From assembly GCF_016864235.1 (NCBI RefSeq), contig NZ_CP045732.1, positions 2,604,001 to 2,668,000 on the forward strand: 64,000 nt of DNA, written 5' to 3'. Of this stretch, positions 8,066-17,512 are shown piece by piece. Both the position numbers and the translations under genes were made by a program. The DNA comes from Legionella sp. MW5194 (lineage in GTDB: Bacteria; Pseudomonadota; Gammaproteobacteria; Legionellales; Legionellaceae). The notes under the pieces were generated by a model, which searched no databases, had not been told where the DNA came from, and worked only from the letters and a program-made list of their open reading frames with translations. Position 1 is the stretch's first letter; every line of letters begins with the position of its first letter.

Positions 8066-9211
8066 ATGATGCTCAATCATGATCGTTACTGGCAGGCTAA
8101 ACGGGTAACCTTGATTGGCGCCTTAATCAATGCCCTTCTTGGCATCATCAAATTGATTGGCGGCGCCCTGTTTCACTCGCATGCATTAGTCGCGGACGGC
8201 ATTCATTCCCTGTCCGATTTAATCACCGACATGATGGTGCTTTTCGCCTCCAAATACGGCAGTCTTGGGGCCGATACGACCCATCCCTATGGTCATCAAC
8301 GCATTGAGACAGCGGCAACACTCTTATTAGCCCTGCTCCTGGTTCTTGCTGGCGCAGGGATTGCCTGGGACGCGGTCAATGAACTGATGCATCCTGATAA
8401 AGCCATCCCTGGAAAAATTGCCTTGATTATTGCGCTGTTCTCCATTTTCGCCAATGAATTACTTTTTCACTACACCCGTCATGTTGGCAAATTGATTGAC
8501 TCACCGCTAATTATCGCCAATGCCTGGCATCATCGTTCCGATGCAGCCTCCTCCGTTGTCGTCGCACTGGGCTTGGTCGGCAGTCTGGGCGGATTAACCT
8601 ACCTCGACGCCGTCGCAGCGATTATCGTCGGCCTTATGATCATTAAAATGGGCATGGCCTATGGCTGGAACAGCGTCAAGGAACTGGTGGACACCGCCGT
8701 CGATGCGGAAATGCTGGCTAAAATTGAAAAAAACATTCAGCACGTCAACGGAGTTAAAAAAATTCACCAGTTGCGCAGCCGCCTGATGGGGGGTGACATA
8801 TTCATTGACGTGCATGTCCTGGTTGACCCCTTTATTTCCGTATCCGAAGGCCATTACATCGCCCAACACGTGCATCATGCTCTGATGAAGCAATTGACTC
8901 GCGTGAAGGATGTCACTGTACACATTGATCCCGAGGACGATGAAATCTCCTGCCCCTCCCTGCACCTGCGTAATCGCCGGCAATTGGAAAAAGAAATCCT
9001 TAACCCCTGGCAACGGGCGTATCCGGGCATTAAAGACTGGACGCTTCATTATCTGGACGGCCGTCTGATTATTGACTTGATGGTGGATAAAACCAACCTC
9101 GATCAAGCCACTCTGTCAGACACCCTGCGGGCCGCGTTGGCCAACCATCCTGAAATAAAAGAAATAAGAGTATTGCTCTATCACGAGGTCATTGCCTATG
9201 AATCGGCCTGA
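8066..9211 (+). CDS. Cation diffusion facilitator (CDF) family metal efflux transporter
   Basis: 381 residues. Six membrane segments fill roughly residues 12-205. Metal-site residues are visible as HALVADGIHSLSDLITD in TM2 and HHRSDAASS in TM5 (HxxxD pairs), which is typical of FieF/ZitB-type zinc or iron exporters acting by proton antiport. A cytoplasmic C-terminal domain with GGDIFIDVHVLVD follows, and the tail is about 90 residues longer than in FieF. AAGGA precedes the ATG. The stop overlaps the next gene by 14 bp, so translation is probably coupled. A ZIP importer follows two genes later. Confidence 0.9.
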   Translation: MMLNHDRYWQAKRVTLIGALINALLGIIKLIGGALFHSHALVADGIHSLSDLITDMMVLFASKYGSLGADTTHPYGHQRIETAATLLLALLLVLAGAGIAWDAVNELMHPDKAIPGKIALIIALFSIFANELLFHYTRHVGKLIDSPLIIANAWHHRSDAASSVVVALGLVGSLGGLTYLDAVAAIIVGLMIIKMGMAYGWNSVKELVDTAVDAEMLAKIEKNIQHVNGVKKIHQLRSRLMGGDIFIDVHVLVDPFISVSEGHYIAQHVHHALMKQLTRVKDVTVHIDPEDDEISCPSLHLRNRRQLEKEILNPWQRAYPGIKDWTLHYLDGRLIIDLMVDKTNLDQATLSDTLRAALANHPEIKEIRVLLYHEVIAYESA

Positions 9212-10151
9212 AATTGTTATTCTTGACGCAAAACCGTTAATGAACGACGGATTAAATTTTGATCAGCTCCTTCCGCTCGGCAATCTGACTGTGTATGACA
9301 AAACAGCAGAGGATGAGATTGTTGAACGCGCCCGGGATGCGACGATGATCGTCACCAACAAAGTCAAACTGAATGACTGGCATTTTGAACGCTTGCCACG
9401 CCTGCGTTACATCGGTGAAACCGCAACCGGAGTCGACAACATTGATGTGGTGGCCGCCAAAGAACGCGGCATTGTCGTCACCAATGTCCCCGATTACAGC
9501 ACCGACAGTGTCGCTCAGCATGTTATGGCGTTACTGCTGGCTTACACGAATGGCGTCGAACGCCACGCCCATTCGGTGGCCCAGGGGGAATGGCAACAAC
9601 ACCCGTATTTTGCCTACTGGCTTAAACCGGTTACTGAACTGGCAGGAATGACACTGGGGACGCTCGGTTATGGCAAGGTGGCGCAACGTCTTGCGACCGT
9701 GGCACAGGCGTTTGGTATGCGCGTCATTGCCCACAAGCCCACCCCCTTTCAGGATGAGACAGTTCGTTGGGTGGACTTTGACACGCTGCTTCAGCAAAGC
9801 GATGTGTTAAGCCTGCATTGTCCCTTGACAGTGAACACACGGCATGTCATTAACCGCGAAACCTTGCTTAAGATGAAAGCAGGCAGCCTGCTTATCAATA
9901 CCGGCCGCGGCGGCTTAATCGATGAACAGGCTCTGGCGTTTGCCTTAAAGCAGAATCATTTGGCGGCGGCCTGTCTGGATGTGTTAACTCAGGAGCCACC
10001 GGAAATGAACAATCCGCTGACGGCACTTCGCAATTGCCTGATTACGCCCCACATCGCCTGGGCGAGTCTTGCGGCAAGAAAACGCTTGCTAAATACTGTC
10101 TGTGAAAATATTATTCATTTCCTTAATCAAAAACCCGTCAATACGGTTTAA
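9198..10151 (+). CDS. D-2-hydroxyacid dehydrogenase (glycerate/hydroxypyruvate reductase type)
   Basis: An NAD-dependent oxidoreductase of about 317 residues. The Rossmann fingerprint is LGTLGYGKVAQRLA (about residues 152-165). The active-site triad of the family is visible: Arg in NTGRGGLIDEQAL, Glu in LTQEPPEMNNP, and His in TPHIAWAS near residue 280. The last matches HprA-like glycerate dehydrogenases better than PdxB or LdhA. I took the ATG at 9198 with GAGG 9 bp upstream; the TTG at 9192 is less likely. It overlaps the CDF gene. Confidence 0.88.
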   Translation: MNRPEIVILDAKPLMNDGLNFDQLLPLGNLTVYDKTAEDEIVERARDATMIVTNKVKLNDWHFERLPRLRYIGETATGVDNIDVVAAKERGIVVTNVPDYSTDSVAQHVMALLLAYTNGVERHAHSVAQGEWQQHPYFAYWLKPVTELAGMTLGTLGYGKVAQRLATVAQAFGMRVIAHKPTPFQDETVRWVDFDTLLQQSDVLSLHCPLTVNTRHVINRETLLKMKAGSLLINTGRGGLIDEQALAFALKQNHLAAACLDVLTQEPPEMNNPLTALRNCLITPHIAWASLAARKRLLNTVCENIIHFLNQKPVNTV

Positions 10152-10175
10152 GTCCAGTAGAGGAATGGTATTACA

Positions 10176-10931
10176 ATGGATGCAGGCACAACGTTAAAGC
10201 TGTTTTTTGCTCTGATAATCTTTGTCGTGATTCTGCTGGCCGGCTGGCTTCCTTTCAAACGGAAAAGTCAGGAAGATCACATTGATTTTCCCATTGGCGA
10301 AACCCTGGCTACCGGTATTTTCCTGGGAGCCGCGCTAATGCACATGCTGCCGGAAGCCAATTTACTGTTCCATACCATGGGTTTTGATTACCCCTTCGCT
10401 TACATCATTGCCGGCCTTGTGTTTCTGTTTTTCCTATGGTTTGAACATTTAGGTAAAGAATTGTATCAACACCATCACAGCAATCACCCCGCGTTTGCCA
10501 TTCTGGCCTGGGCCATGTTATCCATTCATTCCCTCATGCTGGGTGCTGCCTTAGGATTAAATCACAACAATTCATTTGTGATTATGCTGTTTTTGGCTAT
10601 CATTACCCATAAATGGGCCGAGAGTTTCGCCATTGCCATGCAATTGAATAAAAGCTCGCTGACATTTAACAAAAGTCTATTGTTCTTTTTAAGTTTCAGC
10701 CTGATGACACCGGTGGGTATTTTTTTTGGCTGGTACTTTGGCCATGGGGTTGAAACCAACTCCCTGATTGACCCCATCCTCATTGCCGCCTCGGCCGGCA
10801 CGTTTCTCTATCTGGGTACCCTGCATGGCCTTGAAAAATGCGTGATGGTGGAGCGATGCTGCAATTTACGCGATTTTAGCTTCGTCATTATTGGGTTTTT
10901 ACTCATGGCTTCGGTGGCTGCCTATGTCTGA
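10176..10931 (+). CDS. ZIP-family metal transporter
   Basis: 251 residues with about eight membrane segments. Two ZIP metal-site motifs are visible: GAALMHMLPEA in the segment around residues 50-60 and ITHKWAESFAIAMQL near residue 146 (HxxxE). A cytoplasmic histidine cluster (YQHHHSNH) lies between TM3 and TM4. ZIP proteins move Zn, Fe or Mn into the cytoplasm; the metal is not resolved. Its stop overlaps the maf start by 8 bp (ATGTCTGA). Confidence 0.88.
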   Translation: MDAGTTLKLFFALIIFVVILLAGWLPFKRKSQEDHIDFPIGETLATGIFLGAALMHMLPEANLLFHTMGFDYPFAYIIAGLVFLFFLWFEHLGKELYQHHHSNHPAFAILAWAMLSIHSLMLGAALGLNHNNSFVIMLFLAIITHKWAESFAIAMQLNKSSLTFNKSLLFFLSFSLMTPVGIFFGWYFGHGVETNSLIDPILIAASAGTFLYLGTLHGLEKCVMVERCCNLRDFSFVIIGFLLMASVAAYV

Positions 10932-11526
10932 ATTTCTGACACAACAACCTTTAATCCTGGCATCGTCTTCAATGTCCCGGCAACAATTGCTTCAATCGCT
11001 TGGATTGCAATTTTCTGTTATTCCATCGCATTGCGACGAAGAGCAAATCAAAAAGCTGTCCCCGCAGGCATCCCATAAGGAACTGGCAGCGACGCTTGCC
11101 GCCAGCAAAGCCCTCCTGGTGAGCGAAGATCATCCGGAACATTTTGTCATTGGCGCCGATCAGCTTTGCGTCCTCAAGGACAAACCGTTTGACAAGCCGG
11201 GGAATCATGAGACGGCTGTCACGCAGTTGCGGCGGTTAAGAGGCAAAACACACCAACAAATTTCCGCCTGTTGCCTTGCCAAAGAAGGGCAAATTCTCTG
11301 GGCCGCTCAGGATGTTGCCTTTTTAACCATGCGCAACCTAAGCGATCGTACCATCGAAGCGTACCTGCGTGCAGACCAACCCTATCAAAGCTGCGGAGCC
11401 TATCATTACGAAAGTCTGGGTAAATGGTTATTCAGTGAAGTCAGAGGCAGCGACAGCACCATCCTGGGTTTGCCTGTACAGGCTTTGATTGAGGCCTTGC
11501 TGAAGCACCACATCATTACTTTCTAG
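10924..11526 (+). CDS. Maf-like nucleoside triphosphate pyrophosphatase
   Basis: 200 residues. The Maf N-terminal signature LILASSSMSRQQLL is at residues 10-23, a conserved Asp lies in VIGADQLCV, and the CGAYHYESLG motif is near residue 158. Maf proteins hydrolyse non-canonical or modified NTPs and are linked to septum control. I chose the ATG at 10924, which overlaps the end of the ZIP gene, since the frame upstream is unlike Maf. Confidence 0.88.
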   Translation: MSEFLTQQPLILASSSMSRQQLLQSLGLQFSVIPSHCDEEQIKKLSPQASHKELAATLAASKALLVSEDHPEHFVIGADQLCVLKDKPFDKPGNHETAVTQLRRLRGKTHQQISACCLAKEGQILWAAQDVAFLTMRNLSDRTIEAYLRADQPYQSCGAYHYESLGKWLFSEVRGSDSTILGLPVQALIEALLKHHIITF

Positions 11527-11602
11527 GCTTTACGCGCCAATCGGTACACTTCTTGCAGTCTGAAGCTATACTTCTACAATCACAGACGTTGGGAGCGGCT
11601 CA

Positions 11603-12817
11603 ATGGCGCGAAAGCATAGCAAAAAAAATCACTCACCCCATCATAAACGTGCGCTTTGCCTGATTAACCAACCTGAAAAAACCACAGGCAGCAAGCAGAC
11701 TTATGAACGAATCGCCTGTGTATTTCAGGGCGGCGGCGCATTAGGCGCTTATCAAGTCGGCGCCTTCCGAGCAATTCATGAGCGAGGTTACTGCCCCAAT
11801 TTCCTTGCCGGTGTTTCCATTGGCGCCATTAACAGTGCCATCATTGCCGGAAATGCCAAAGAACAGCAGGTGGACAAATTAATGGAATTCTGGGAAACCA
11901 TCGTGCCCCAGTTATGGTTTGACGGTCTGGTCAATTTTCAGGATGTGGAATACATCCACCACATGTACAATCAAATGGGTGCCTGGCATTCCGTTTTCCA
12001 TGGACTGGAAGGATTTTTTACACCCCGCTTGTTTCCACCCCATTTTCTCTCCAAAGACACCCCCGACTATCTCAGCTACTACGACACGAGCCCGTTGCAG
12101 GCCACCCTGGAGAAGATCATTGATTTTGATCGCATCAATGATAAAAAAGTAACCCTCTGTCTTGGCGCGGTCAACATTACGTCGGGTGAAATGGAATTTT
12201 TCAACAACCAGAAGATGGAAATCACGCCTGCGCACGTTATGGCCAGCGGCGCCCTGCCGCCGGGTTTTCCTGCCATTAAAATTGGCGAGGATTATTTTTG
12301 GGACGGCGGTATTTATGCCAACACCCCGTTAGTGACTGTCCTTGATGCGCTGCCTGAACAGGATACTCTCTGCTTTGTGGTGGATTGTTTCAGTCTCAAG
12401 GGGCGTTTGCCGCAAGCCATGGATCAACTGGAAGAACGGCAAAAAGACATTCGTTATGCCAGCCACTCCCGGCGCTTAACCAACGTGTACACCAGCCGGC
12501 AGAATTTACAGGCGGCCATTGAATACCTGGGCCGTAAACTGCCCGAATCGGTCAAACAGGATCCCGAAGTGAAAAAAATTTTGGATTTGGGGCACAGCAA
12601 ACGTTTCAGCGTGGTTCATATCATTTACAGCGGTACCCCTTATTCGCACTCGTTTAAGGATTATAATTTCTCACGCGCGGCCATCGATTTTCGTTTAAAA
12701 ACCGGTTATCACAATGCCATTGATGTTCTGAATAATCCAGAATGGGAAAATAAATCGAACAAAACCTTGGCCTGTTCGATCTATGGGGTAACAGCCGACT
12801 ATTTCGATCAGCATTAA
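11603..12817 (+). CDS. Patatin-like phospholipase with DUF3734-type C-terminus
   Basis: 404 residues. The patatin catalytic dyad is intact: oxyanion loop FQGGGALGAYQVG (41-53), nucleophile GVSIGA with Ser72, and the DGG motif with Asp234. The C-terminal 150 residues (RQKDIRYASHSRRL onward) match the DUF3734 extension seen in chromosomal patatins of many proteobacteria, more than the Legionella VipD-type effectors. A basic, His/Lys-rich N-terminus without a signal peptide suggests a cytoplasmic or membrane-peripheral lipase. It stands alone and converges on radA. Confidence 0.85.
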   Translation: MARKHSKKNHSPHHKRALCLINQPEKTTGSKQTYERIACVFQGGGALGAYQVGAFRAIHERGYCPNFLAGVSIGAINSAIIAGNAKEQQVDKLMEFWETIVPQLWFDGLVNFQDVEYIHHMYNQMGAWHSVFHGLEGFFTPRLFPPHFLSKDTPDYLSYYDTSPLQATLEKIIDFDRINDKKVTLCLGAVNITSGEMEFFNNQKMEITPAHVMASGALPPGFPAIKIGEDYFWDGGIYANTPLVTVLDALPEQDTLCFVVDCFSLKGRLPQAMDQLEERQKDIRYASHSRRLTNVYTSRQNLQAAIEYLGRKLPESVKQDPEVKKILDLGHSKRFSVVHIIYSGTPYSHSFKDYNFSRAAIDFRLKTGYHNAIDVLNNPEWENKSNKTLACSIYGVTADYFDQH

Positions 12818-12835
12818 CCGGATCTGCGTTAGCGA

Positions 12836-14185
12836 TTACAACTGCGCCAGGACTTCCTGCAGGTGTTTCACGGCAATGACTTCCATGGACAGGGGTTGTT
12901 TTGGCGCGTTAGCCAATGGAATGATGGCGCGCTTAAACCCATGCTTCGCCGCCTCACGCAGGCGTTCCTGCCCGCTTTGCACCGGCCTAATCTCACCCGC
13001 TAACCCCACTTCGCCGAAAACAATGGTTTCCCGGTCAACCGCTTTGTTGCGTAAACTGGAAACCACGGCCGCTAGTAAGGCCAAATCACTGCCGGTTTCG
13101 GTGACCTTTACCCCGCCGACGACATTAATAAACACATCCTGATCAAAAGTCGCCACGCCACCATGACGGTGCAGCACCGCCAGCAGAATGGCCAGGCGGT
13201 TGTGTTCCAGGCCGGCAGTGATGCGTTTAGCCTGTTGGCCATGTGCCTCATCCACCAGTGCCTGAACCTCCACCAGCATGGGACGCGACCCCTCCCAGGT
13301 AACCATGACCGCACTGCCCGGTGTTGTTTCCGGTTGGCGGGATAAGAAAATGGCCGAGGGATTGGCCACTTCTTTTAATCCGCGATCAGTCATGGCAAAA
13401 ATACCCAGCTCATTGACAGCGCCAAAACGGTTTTTAATGGCGCGGATCACACGGAAACGGCTGTCGCTCTGCCCCTCAAAATAAAGCACAGTATCAACCA
13501 TGTGCTCCAGAACCCGAGGCCCTGCCAATGCCCCCTCTTTTGTCACATGCCCAACCAGAAAAACAGCGGTATTGGTCATTTTGGCAAAACGCACCAGTTG
13601 CGCTGCTGATTCGCGCACCTGACTTACCCCCCCGGGTGCGGAAGTAATGGAATCAGTAAAGATGGTCTGCACGGAATCCACCACCAGAATGCGGGGCATT
13701 TCCTTTCTCGCATGATCAATGATGGTTTCCACCTGGGTTTCAGCCAGAAGACGTAAACCGGCCAGAGGCAATTGCAAACGCCGTGCCCGCATGGCGACCT
13801 GCTGCAGCGATTCTTCCCCGGTCACATAAAGGACATTGTGTTCCTGTGACAAATTGGCCAGCGTCTGAATAAGCAGAGTGGATTTGCCAATGCCCGGATC
13901 GCCGCCGATTAACACCACTGAACCATCCACCAGTCCGCCGCCCAAGACCCGATTCAATTCGGATAAACCGCAATCCATACGCACTTCGGTATGCATCACC
14001 ACCTCCTCCACGGCCGTGACGGCGGAACGCTGATTAGCATAATGACCCAGTCTGCTGGTGCGTCCCCCTGAGGCGACGCTTTCTTCCGTTACCCCGTTCC
14101 AGACACCGCACTGGGTGCATTGCCCAGCCCATTGCGAGAACACCGCCCCACAGTGATTGCATACAAATCGGGTTTTTGTTTTCAT
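12836..14185 (-). CDS. radA: DNA repair protein RadA
   Basis: 449 residues, normal length. A zinc finger lies at the N-terminus (CNHCGAVFSQWAGQCTQC), then a RecA-like core with Walker A GGDPGIGKST near residue 95, the RadA-specific KNRFGAVNELG motif, and a C-terminal Lon-like domain (FINVVGGVKVTETGSDLALL). RadA processes recombination intermediates as a branch-migration helicase. It is divergent from the FAD oxidoreductase. Confidence 0.96.
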   Translation of the reverse strand: MKTKTRFVCNHCGAVFSQWAGQCTQCGVWNGVTEESVASGGRTSRLGHYANQRSAVTAVEEVVMHTEVRMDCGLSELNRVLGGGLVDGSVVLIGGDPGIGKSTLLIQTLANLSQEHNVLYVTGEESLQQVAMRARRLQLPLAGLRLLAETQVETIIDHARKEMPRILVVDSVQTIFTDSITSAPGGVSQVRESAAQLVRFAKMTNTAVFLVGHVTKEGALAGPRVLEHMVDTVLYFEGQSDSRFRVIRAIKNRFGAVNELGIFAMTDRGLKEVANPSAIFLSRQPETTPGSAVMVTWEGSRPMLVEVQALVDEAHGQQAKRITAGLEHNRLAILLAVLHRHGGVATFDQDVFINVVGGVKVTETGSDLALLAAVVSSLRNKAVDRETIVFGEVGLAGEIRPVQSGQERLREAAKHGFKRAIIPLANAPKQPLSMEVIAVKHLQEVLAQL

Positions 14186-14274
14186 TGTTTTTAAAGAAAC
14201 CTGAACGTGTTAAATTTTTTGTATTCTTTCTCAAGTGGTGTAAATTAGCAAATCAGGTCATCGGGAAAATAACC

Positions 14275-15318
14275 ATGAGTAAGACACATTTTGAATGGGC
14301 TGTCGTTGGCGCCGGGCCTGCCGGCATTGCCGCAGTCGGCAAATTGCTGGATCACGGCATTCGACCCGCCAGTATTTTATGGTTGGATCCCCAGTTTAAC
14401 GTGGGTGATCTTGGTCAACTGTGGTGCAATGTGTCCAGCAATACCAGCGTTAAGCGATTCATTGATTTTTTAAACGATGCCGCCTCTTTTCGCTACAATG
14501 ATGCACCGGACTTCCGCTTGAATCAATTGCCTCCGGAGTCGACCTGTACCCTGAAACACATTGTTGAACCGCTGCAATGGATTAGCGATCACCTGCGTCG
14601 CGATGTACATAGCGTCAAAGCCACTGTTCATGCCATGGCCTTAACCCGACGAACCTGGTCGCTGGACAGCGGCAAGGACACCTTTAAAGCAAACAATGTG
14701 ATTCTCGCCACGGGCGCTGTACCCTCGAGTCTTAATCATGCGGGCGTCGATGTCATGCCCTTTGAGACAGCCATTGATAAACCCAAGCTCGCCAACACGG
14801 TTAACAGAGAACACACTTACGGCGTTTTCGGCTCATCGCACTCAGCCATTATTATCGTGCGCCATCTGGTGGAACTGGGTGTTAAAAAAATCATTAACTT
14901 TTACCGCTCCCCCTGCCGTTATGCCGTGGAAATGGGTGACTGGATTCTTTTTGATAACACCGGTCTTAAAGGTGATACAGCGGCCTGGGCCCGAGAAAAC
15001 ATTGACGGCACCCTGCCTGCCAACCTAGTCCGCTACAACACCAGCGAACCCAACATTGCCCGCTACCTGCCCGAATGCAATCAGGTGATTTATGCCGTGG
15101 GCTTTTCACGGCGAAAAAATTTAGTTATCGGCGATTACGAGCAAGCGCCCTACAATCCCCATGTTGGCATTATTGGTCCCGGCCTGTTCGGCTTAGGCAT
15201 CGCCTTTCCTGAGCACAAGGCGGATCCGTACGGCAGCGTGGAATCGCAGGTTGGCTTATGGAAATTCATGGTGTACTTAAACAAGGTGTTGCCAGCCTGG
15301 TTTAAGTATCCGGCCTAA
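14275..15318 (+). CDS. FAD/NAD(P)-binding flavoprotein oxidoreductase
   Basis: 347 residues. The N-terminal FAD-binding fingerprint is VVGAGPAGIAAVG (about 9-21). A second nucleotide-binding stretch, YGVFGSSHSAIIIVRHL, lies near residue 182, and ILATGAVPSSL marks the ATG loop. The layout resembles flavin monooxygenases/lysine N-oxygenase-like pyridine nucleotide oxidoreductases. I cannot assign a substrate. The ATG at 14275 was chosen because the FAD fingerprint follows directly. Confidence 0.75.
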   Translation: MSKTHFEWAVVGAGPAGIAAVGKLLDHGIRPASILWLDPQFNVGDLGQLWCNVSSNTSVKRFIDFLNDAASFRYNDAPDFRLNQLPPESTCTLKHIVEPLQWISDHLRRDVHSVKATVHAMALTRRTWSLDSGKDTFKANNVILATGAVPSSLNHAGVDVMPFETAIDKPKLANTVNREHTYGVFGSSHSAIIIVRHLVELGVKKIINFYRSPCRYAVEMGDWILFDNTGLKGDTAAWARENIDGTLPANLVRYNTSEPNIARYLPECNQVIYAVGFSRRKNLVIGDYEQAPYNPHVGIIGPGLFGLGIAFPEHKADPYGSVESQVGLWKFMVYLNKVLPAWFKYPA

Positions 15319-15418
15319 TCGCAGCGCTTTACAGCTCACGCACCCTGTTATAAAAAAAGTATCTTCTACCTGCTTCAGGAAACGGGGGTTGTGAGTCCGG
15401 TGATTCTCACAGAATCCG

Positions 15419-15446
15419 TTGAAACTTTAAACTAAAAAGCTATACT
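15419..15446 (+). promoter_or_regulatory. Sigma-70 promoter for xseB-ispA
   Basis: -35 TTGAAA (15419-15424), a 16-bp spacer and -10 TATACT (15441-15446), 26 bp before the xseB ATG. Confidence 0.7.
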
Positions 15447-15471
15447 CCCTCTTTTGCCTAAGAGGTTTGCC

Positions 15472-15696
15472 ATGACCCAACCCGTTCAGTTTGAACAATC
15501 AATCAGCGAGCTGGAAACCATCGTCCAGCAGCTTGAGAAAGGCGACTTGTCCCTGGAAGACTCGCTTAAGCAATTTGAAAAAGGCATTGCTTTGGCTCGT
15601 CAATGCCAGGAAGTATTGACTCAAGCTGAGCAGAAAATTGAAATGCTGACCAGCCACCATTTAATTTCTGTCGATGATGCCGCTAATGAGCAATAA
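15472..15696 (+). CDS. xseB: Exodeoxyribonuclease VII small subunit
   Basis: 74 residues, the usual size. The family core is clear: [20 protein letters not shown] followed by [20 protein letters not shown]. XseB binds XseA in exonuclease VII, which degrades single-stranded DNA. AGAGG precedes the ATG at 15472. The stop overlaps the ispA start, the common xseB-ispA arrangement. Confidence 0.95.
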   Translation: MTQPVQFEQSISELETIVQQLEKGDLSLEDSLKQFEKGIALARQCQEVLTQAEQKIEMLTSHHLISVDDAANEQ

Positions 15697-16570
15697 AATC
15701 ATAGAACGCCACACCCATCGGCATGATGACTACTTAAAACAGTTACTGGCTGACTATGACATCGCGGCGCCGCGCCTGAAAGAGGCCATGACCTATGCTC
15801 TGTTTCCCGGCGGAAAACGTTTACGGCCGGTGTTGGTTTATCTTATTGGTCAATTGCTGAAAATCGACCTCGCCTGCCTGGACATCCTGGCGGCCGCGGT
15901 GGAGTTGACGCATGCTTACTCGCTGATACATGATGATTTACCGGCCATGGATGATGATGACATGCGTCGCGGAAAACCAAGTTGCCACAAAGCCTTTGAC
16001 GAAGCAACCGCGATTCTGGCCGGCGATGGCCTGCAGGGCATGGCGGTTGAAATTCTTTTGAATAAACTGCCGGCTTACCTGCCCGCCACGCAAGTGATTG
16101 CCGTAGCGAATGCCCTGACAAAAGCCAGTGGCGTCTCGGGCATGGTCAGCGGCCAATGCCTTGACCTAAGCGAGTTAAGCCAGCCCGGGATCGATGAGCA
16201 ACGTCTGCGTTTTATCCATTCGCTCAAAACCGGGCAACTGATTCTTGCCTGCGCCACCATGCCGCTTGCCGCTGCAAGGGACGTCAAGCCAGACGCGGCT
16301 CAAGCCATTCGTGAGTTCGCAGCCCATCTGGGTCTGGTTTTTCAAATGCAGGATGATTACCTGGATCAGTATGCGGAAAAAACCCATGGCAAGGGGCGGG
16401 CTTCCGATTTGGAAAACGAGAAAATGACGTTCGCGGCTCTACACAGCAAAACCGAGTTGCAGTCATTGATTAAACACCATTATTCCTTAGCCTTCGCCTC
16501 CCTTGAACCATTTGGTGACAAGGCGTCTGAATTAAGGCAGCTGACCGAATCACTTGAGCAACGCCGGTAA
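15686..16570 (+). CDS. ispA: (2E,6E)-farnesyl diphosphate synthase
   Basis: 294 residues. Both aspartate-rich motifs of trans-prenyl synthases are present: [14 protein letters not shown] near residue 80 and SARM DDYLD near 223, plus GGKRLRP and the Lys-Thr pair in the second half. It condenses IPP with DMAPP/GPP to farnesyl-PP, which feeds IspB (29283) and UppS (45397) in this window. The ATG at 15686 (MSNK) is favoured over 15674; both overlap xseB. Confidence 0.93.
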   Translation: MSNKIIERHTHRHDDYLKQLLADYDIAAPRLKEAMTYALFPGGKRLRPVLVYLIGQLLKIDLACLDILAAAVELTHAYSLIHDDLPAMDDDDMRRGKPSCHKAFDEATAILAGDGLQGMAVEILLNKLPAYLPATQVIAVANALTKASGVSGMVSGQCLDLSELSQPGIDEQRLRFIHSLKTGQLILACATMPLAAARDVKPDAAQAIREFAAHLGLVFQMQDDYLDQYAEKTHGKGRASDLENEKMTFAALHSKTELQSLIKHHYSLAFASLEPFGDKASELRQLTESLEQRR

Positions 16571-16637
16571 CCGGGTTCTATACCCAGACATCCTGATAAC
16601 AGGTATACTCTTTTCTTTGCTCGAATAAGGAACTTTC

Positions 16638-17507
16638 ATGCTGCATCAACCCGGGGTCACGTTCTCTGCTGCTGACAATGCTCAGCAGGATGGCCGATTG
16701 CGGCAGGCACAATTAAAAATGCTCGAGATGCTAAAAGTCGTCGATGCCATTTGCAGGCAGCATGAACTGGATTACTGGCTGGAAGGGGGAACGCTGCTGG
16801 GTGCGGTGCGCCATCAGGGCTTTATTCCCTGGGATGACGACATGGACATTTCCATGCCCCGCGCAAGCTATGAAAAATTCCTGCGCCTGGCTCCCAGCCT
16901 GCTTCCTGAGCACCTGTGGCTGCAAACCGCACAGACAGACCCGGGTTATTATAATCTTGCCGTTCCGTTAAAGATTCGCGATAAAGACAGCCGTTTCATT
17001 GAATGGCATGAACGAGGGAATGAACCCTACCAGCAAGGGATATTCATCGATGTGTTTGTTTATGATCGCATGCCCGCCAATCCGGTTAAACGAAAACTCT
17101 ACAAATGGCTTGCCAAAAAAACAGTGCGCCTAAGCCGCCATAAATACTGTTCCCTGCCGCTGGGAGGGCATGCACGCCTTTATGAACTGCTCGGTCAGTT
17201 TATTCCCAAACACTGGCTTGATTCGCTGCTTCAGGGGATTATCCGCCGCGCCAATGCCAGCAAAAGCCCTTATTCAGGCTATGGCTTTGATTGCGTGAAC
17301 AGCAATTTGCTGCCGTTAACGGCCATCTACCCCTTAAAACGGGCACGCTTTGAATCTGCCGAATTCAACATTATTAATCAGGCGGAAGCCATACTCACTC
17401 AACTCTACGGCGACTACCTGACGCTGCCGCCAATACATGAACAAATAATGAAGCATTGTCGGGAACTGATTCCCTGCCTTCAACGCCAAAAAGACGTAAT
17501 GGAGTAA
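16638..17507 (+). CDS. LicD-family phosphotransferase
   Basis: 289 residues. The LicD/fukutin nucleotidyltransferase-fold core is unmistakable: LEGGTLLGAVRHQGFIPW (49-65) running into DDDMDI (66-71), and a later IFIDVFVYD. LicD proteins move phosphorylcholine or a similar phospho-alcohol from a CDP carrier to a surface glycan. The gene directly precedes a HAD-nucleotidyltransferase fusion with 5 bp between them, suggesting one pathway that makes and transfers an activated phospho-group. The acceptor and donor are unknown. Confidence 0.82.
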   Translation: MLHQPGVTFSAADNAQQDGRLRQAQLKMLEMLKVVDAICRQHELDYWLEGGTLLGAVRHQGFIPWDDDMDISMPRASYEKFLRLAPSLLPEHLWLQTAQTDPGYYNLAVPLKIRDKDSRFIEWHERGNEPYQQGIFIDVFVYDRMPANPVKRKLYKWLAKKTVRLSRHKYCSLPLGGHARLYELLGQFIPKHWLDSLLQGIIRRANASKSPYSGYGFDCVNSNLLPLTAIYPLKRARFESAEFNIINQAEAILTQLYGDYLTLPPIHEQIMKHCRELIPCLQRQKDVME

Positions 17508-17512
17508 TAAGA

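Noticed and set aside
7783..8082. 99-codon + frame in the DnaA-box region
   Set aside because: It overlaps the start of the CDF gene, lacks a ribosome binding site, has no family resemblance, and part of its sequence is just the translated DnaA boxes.
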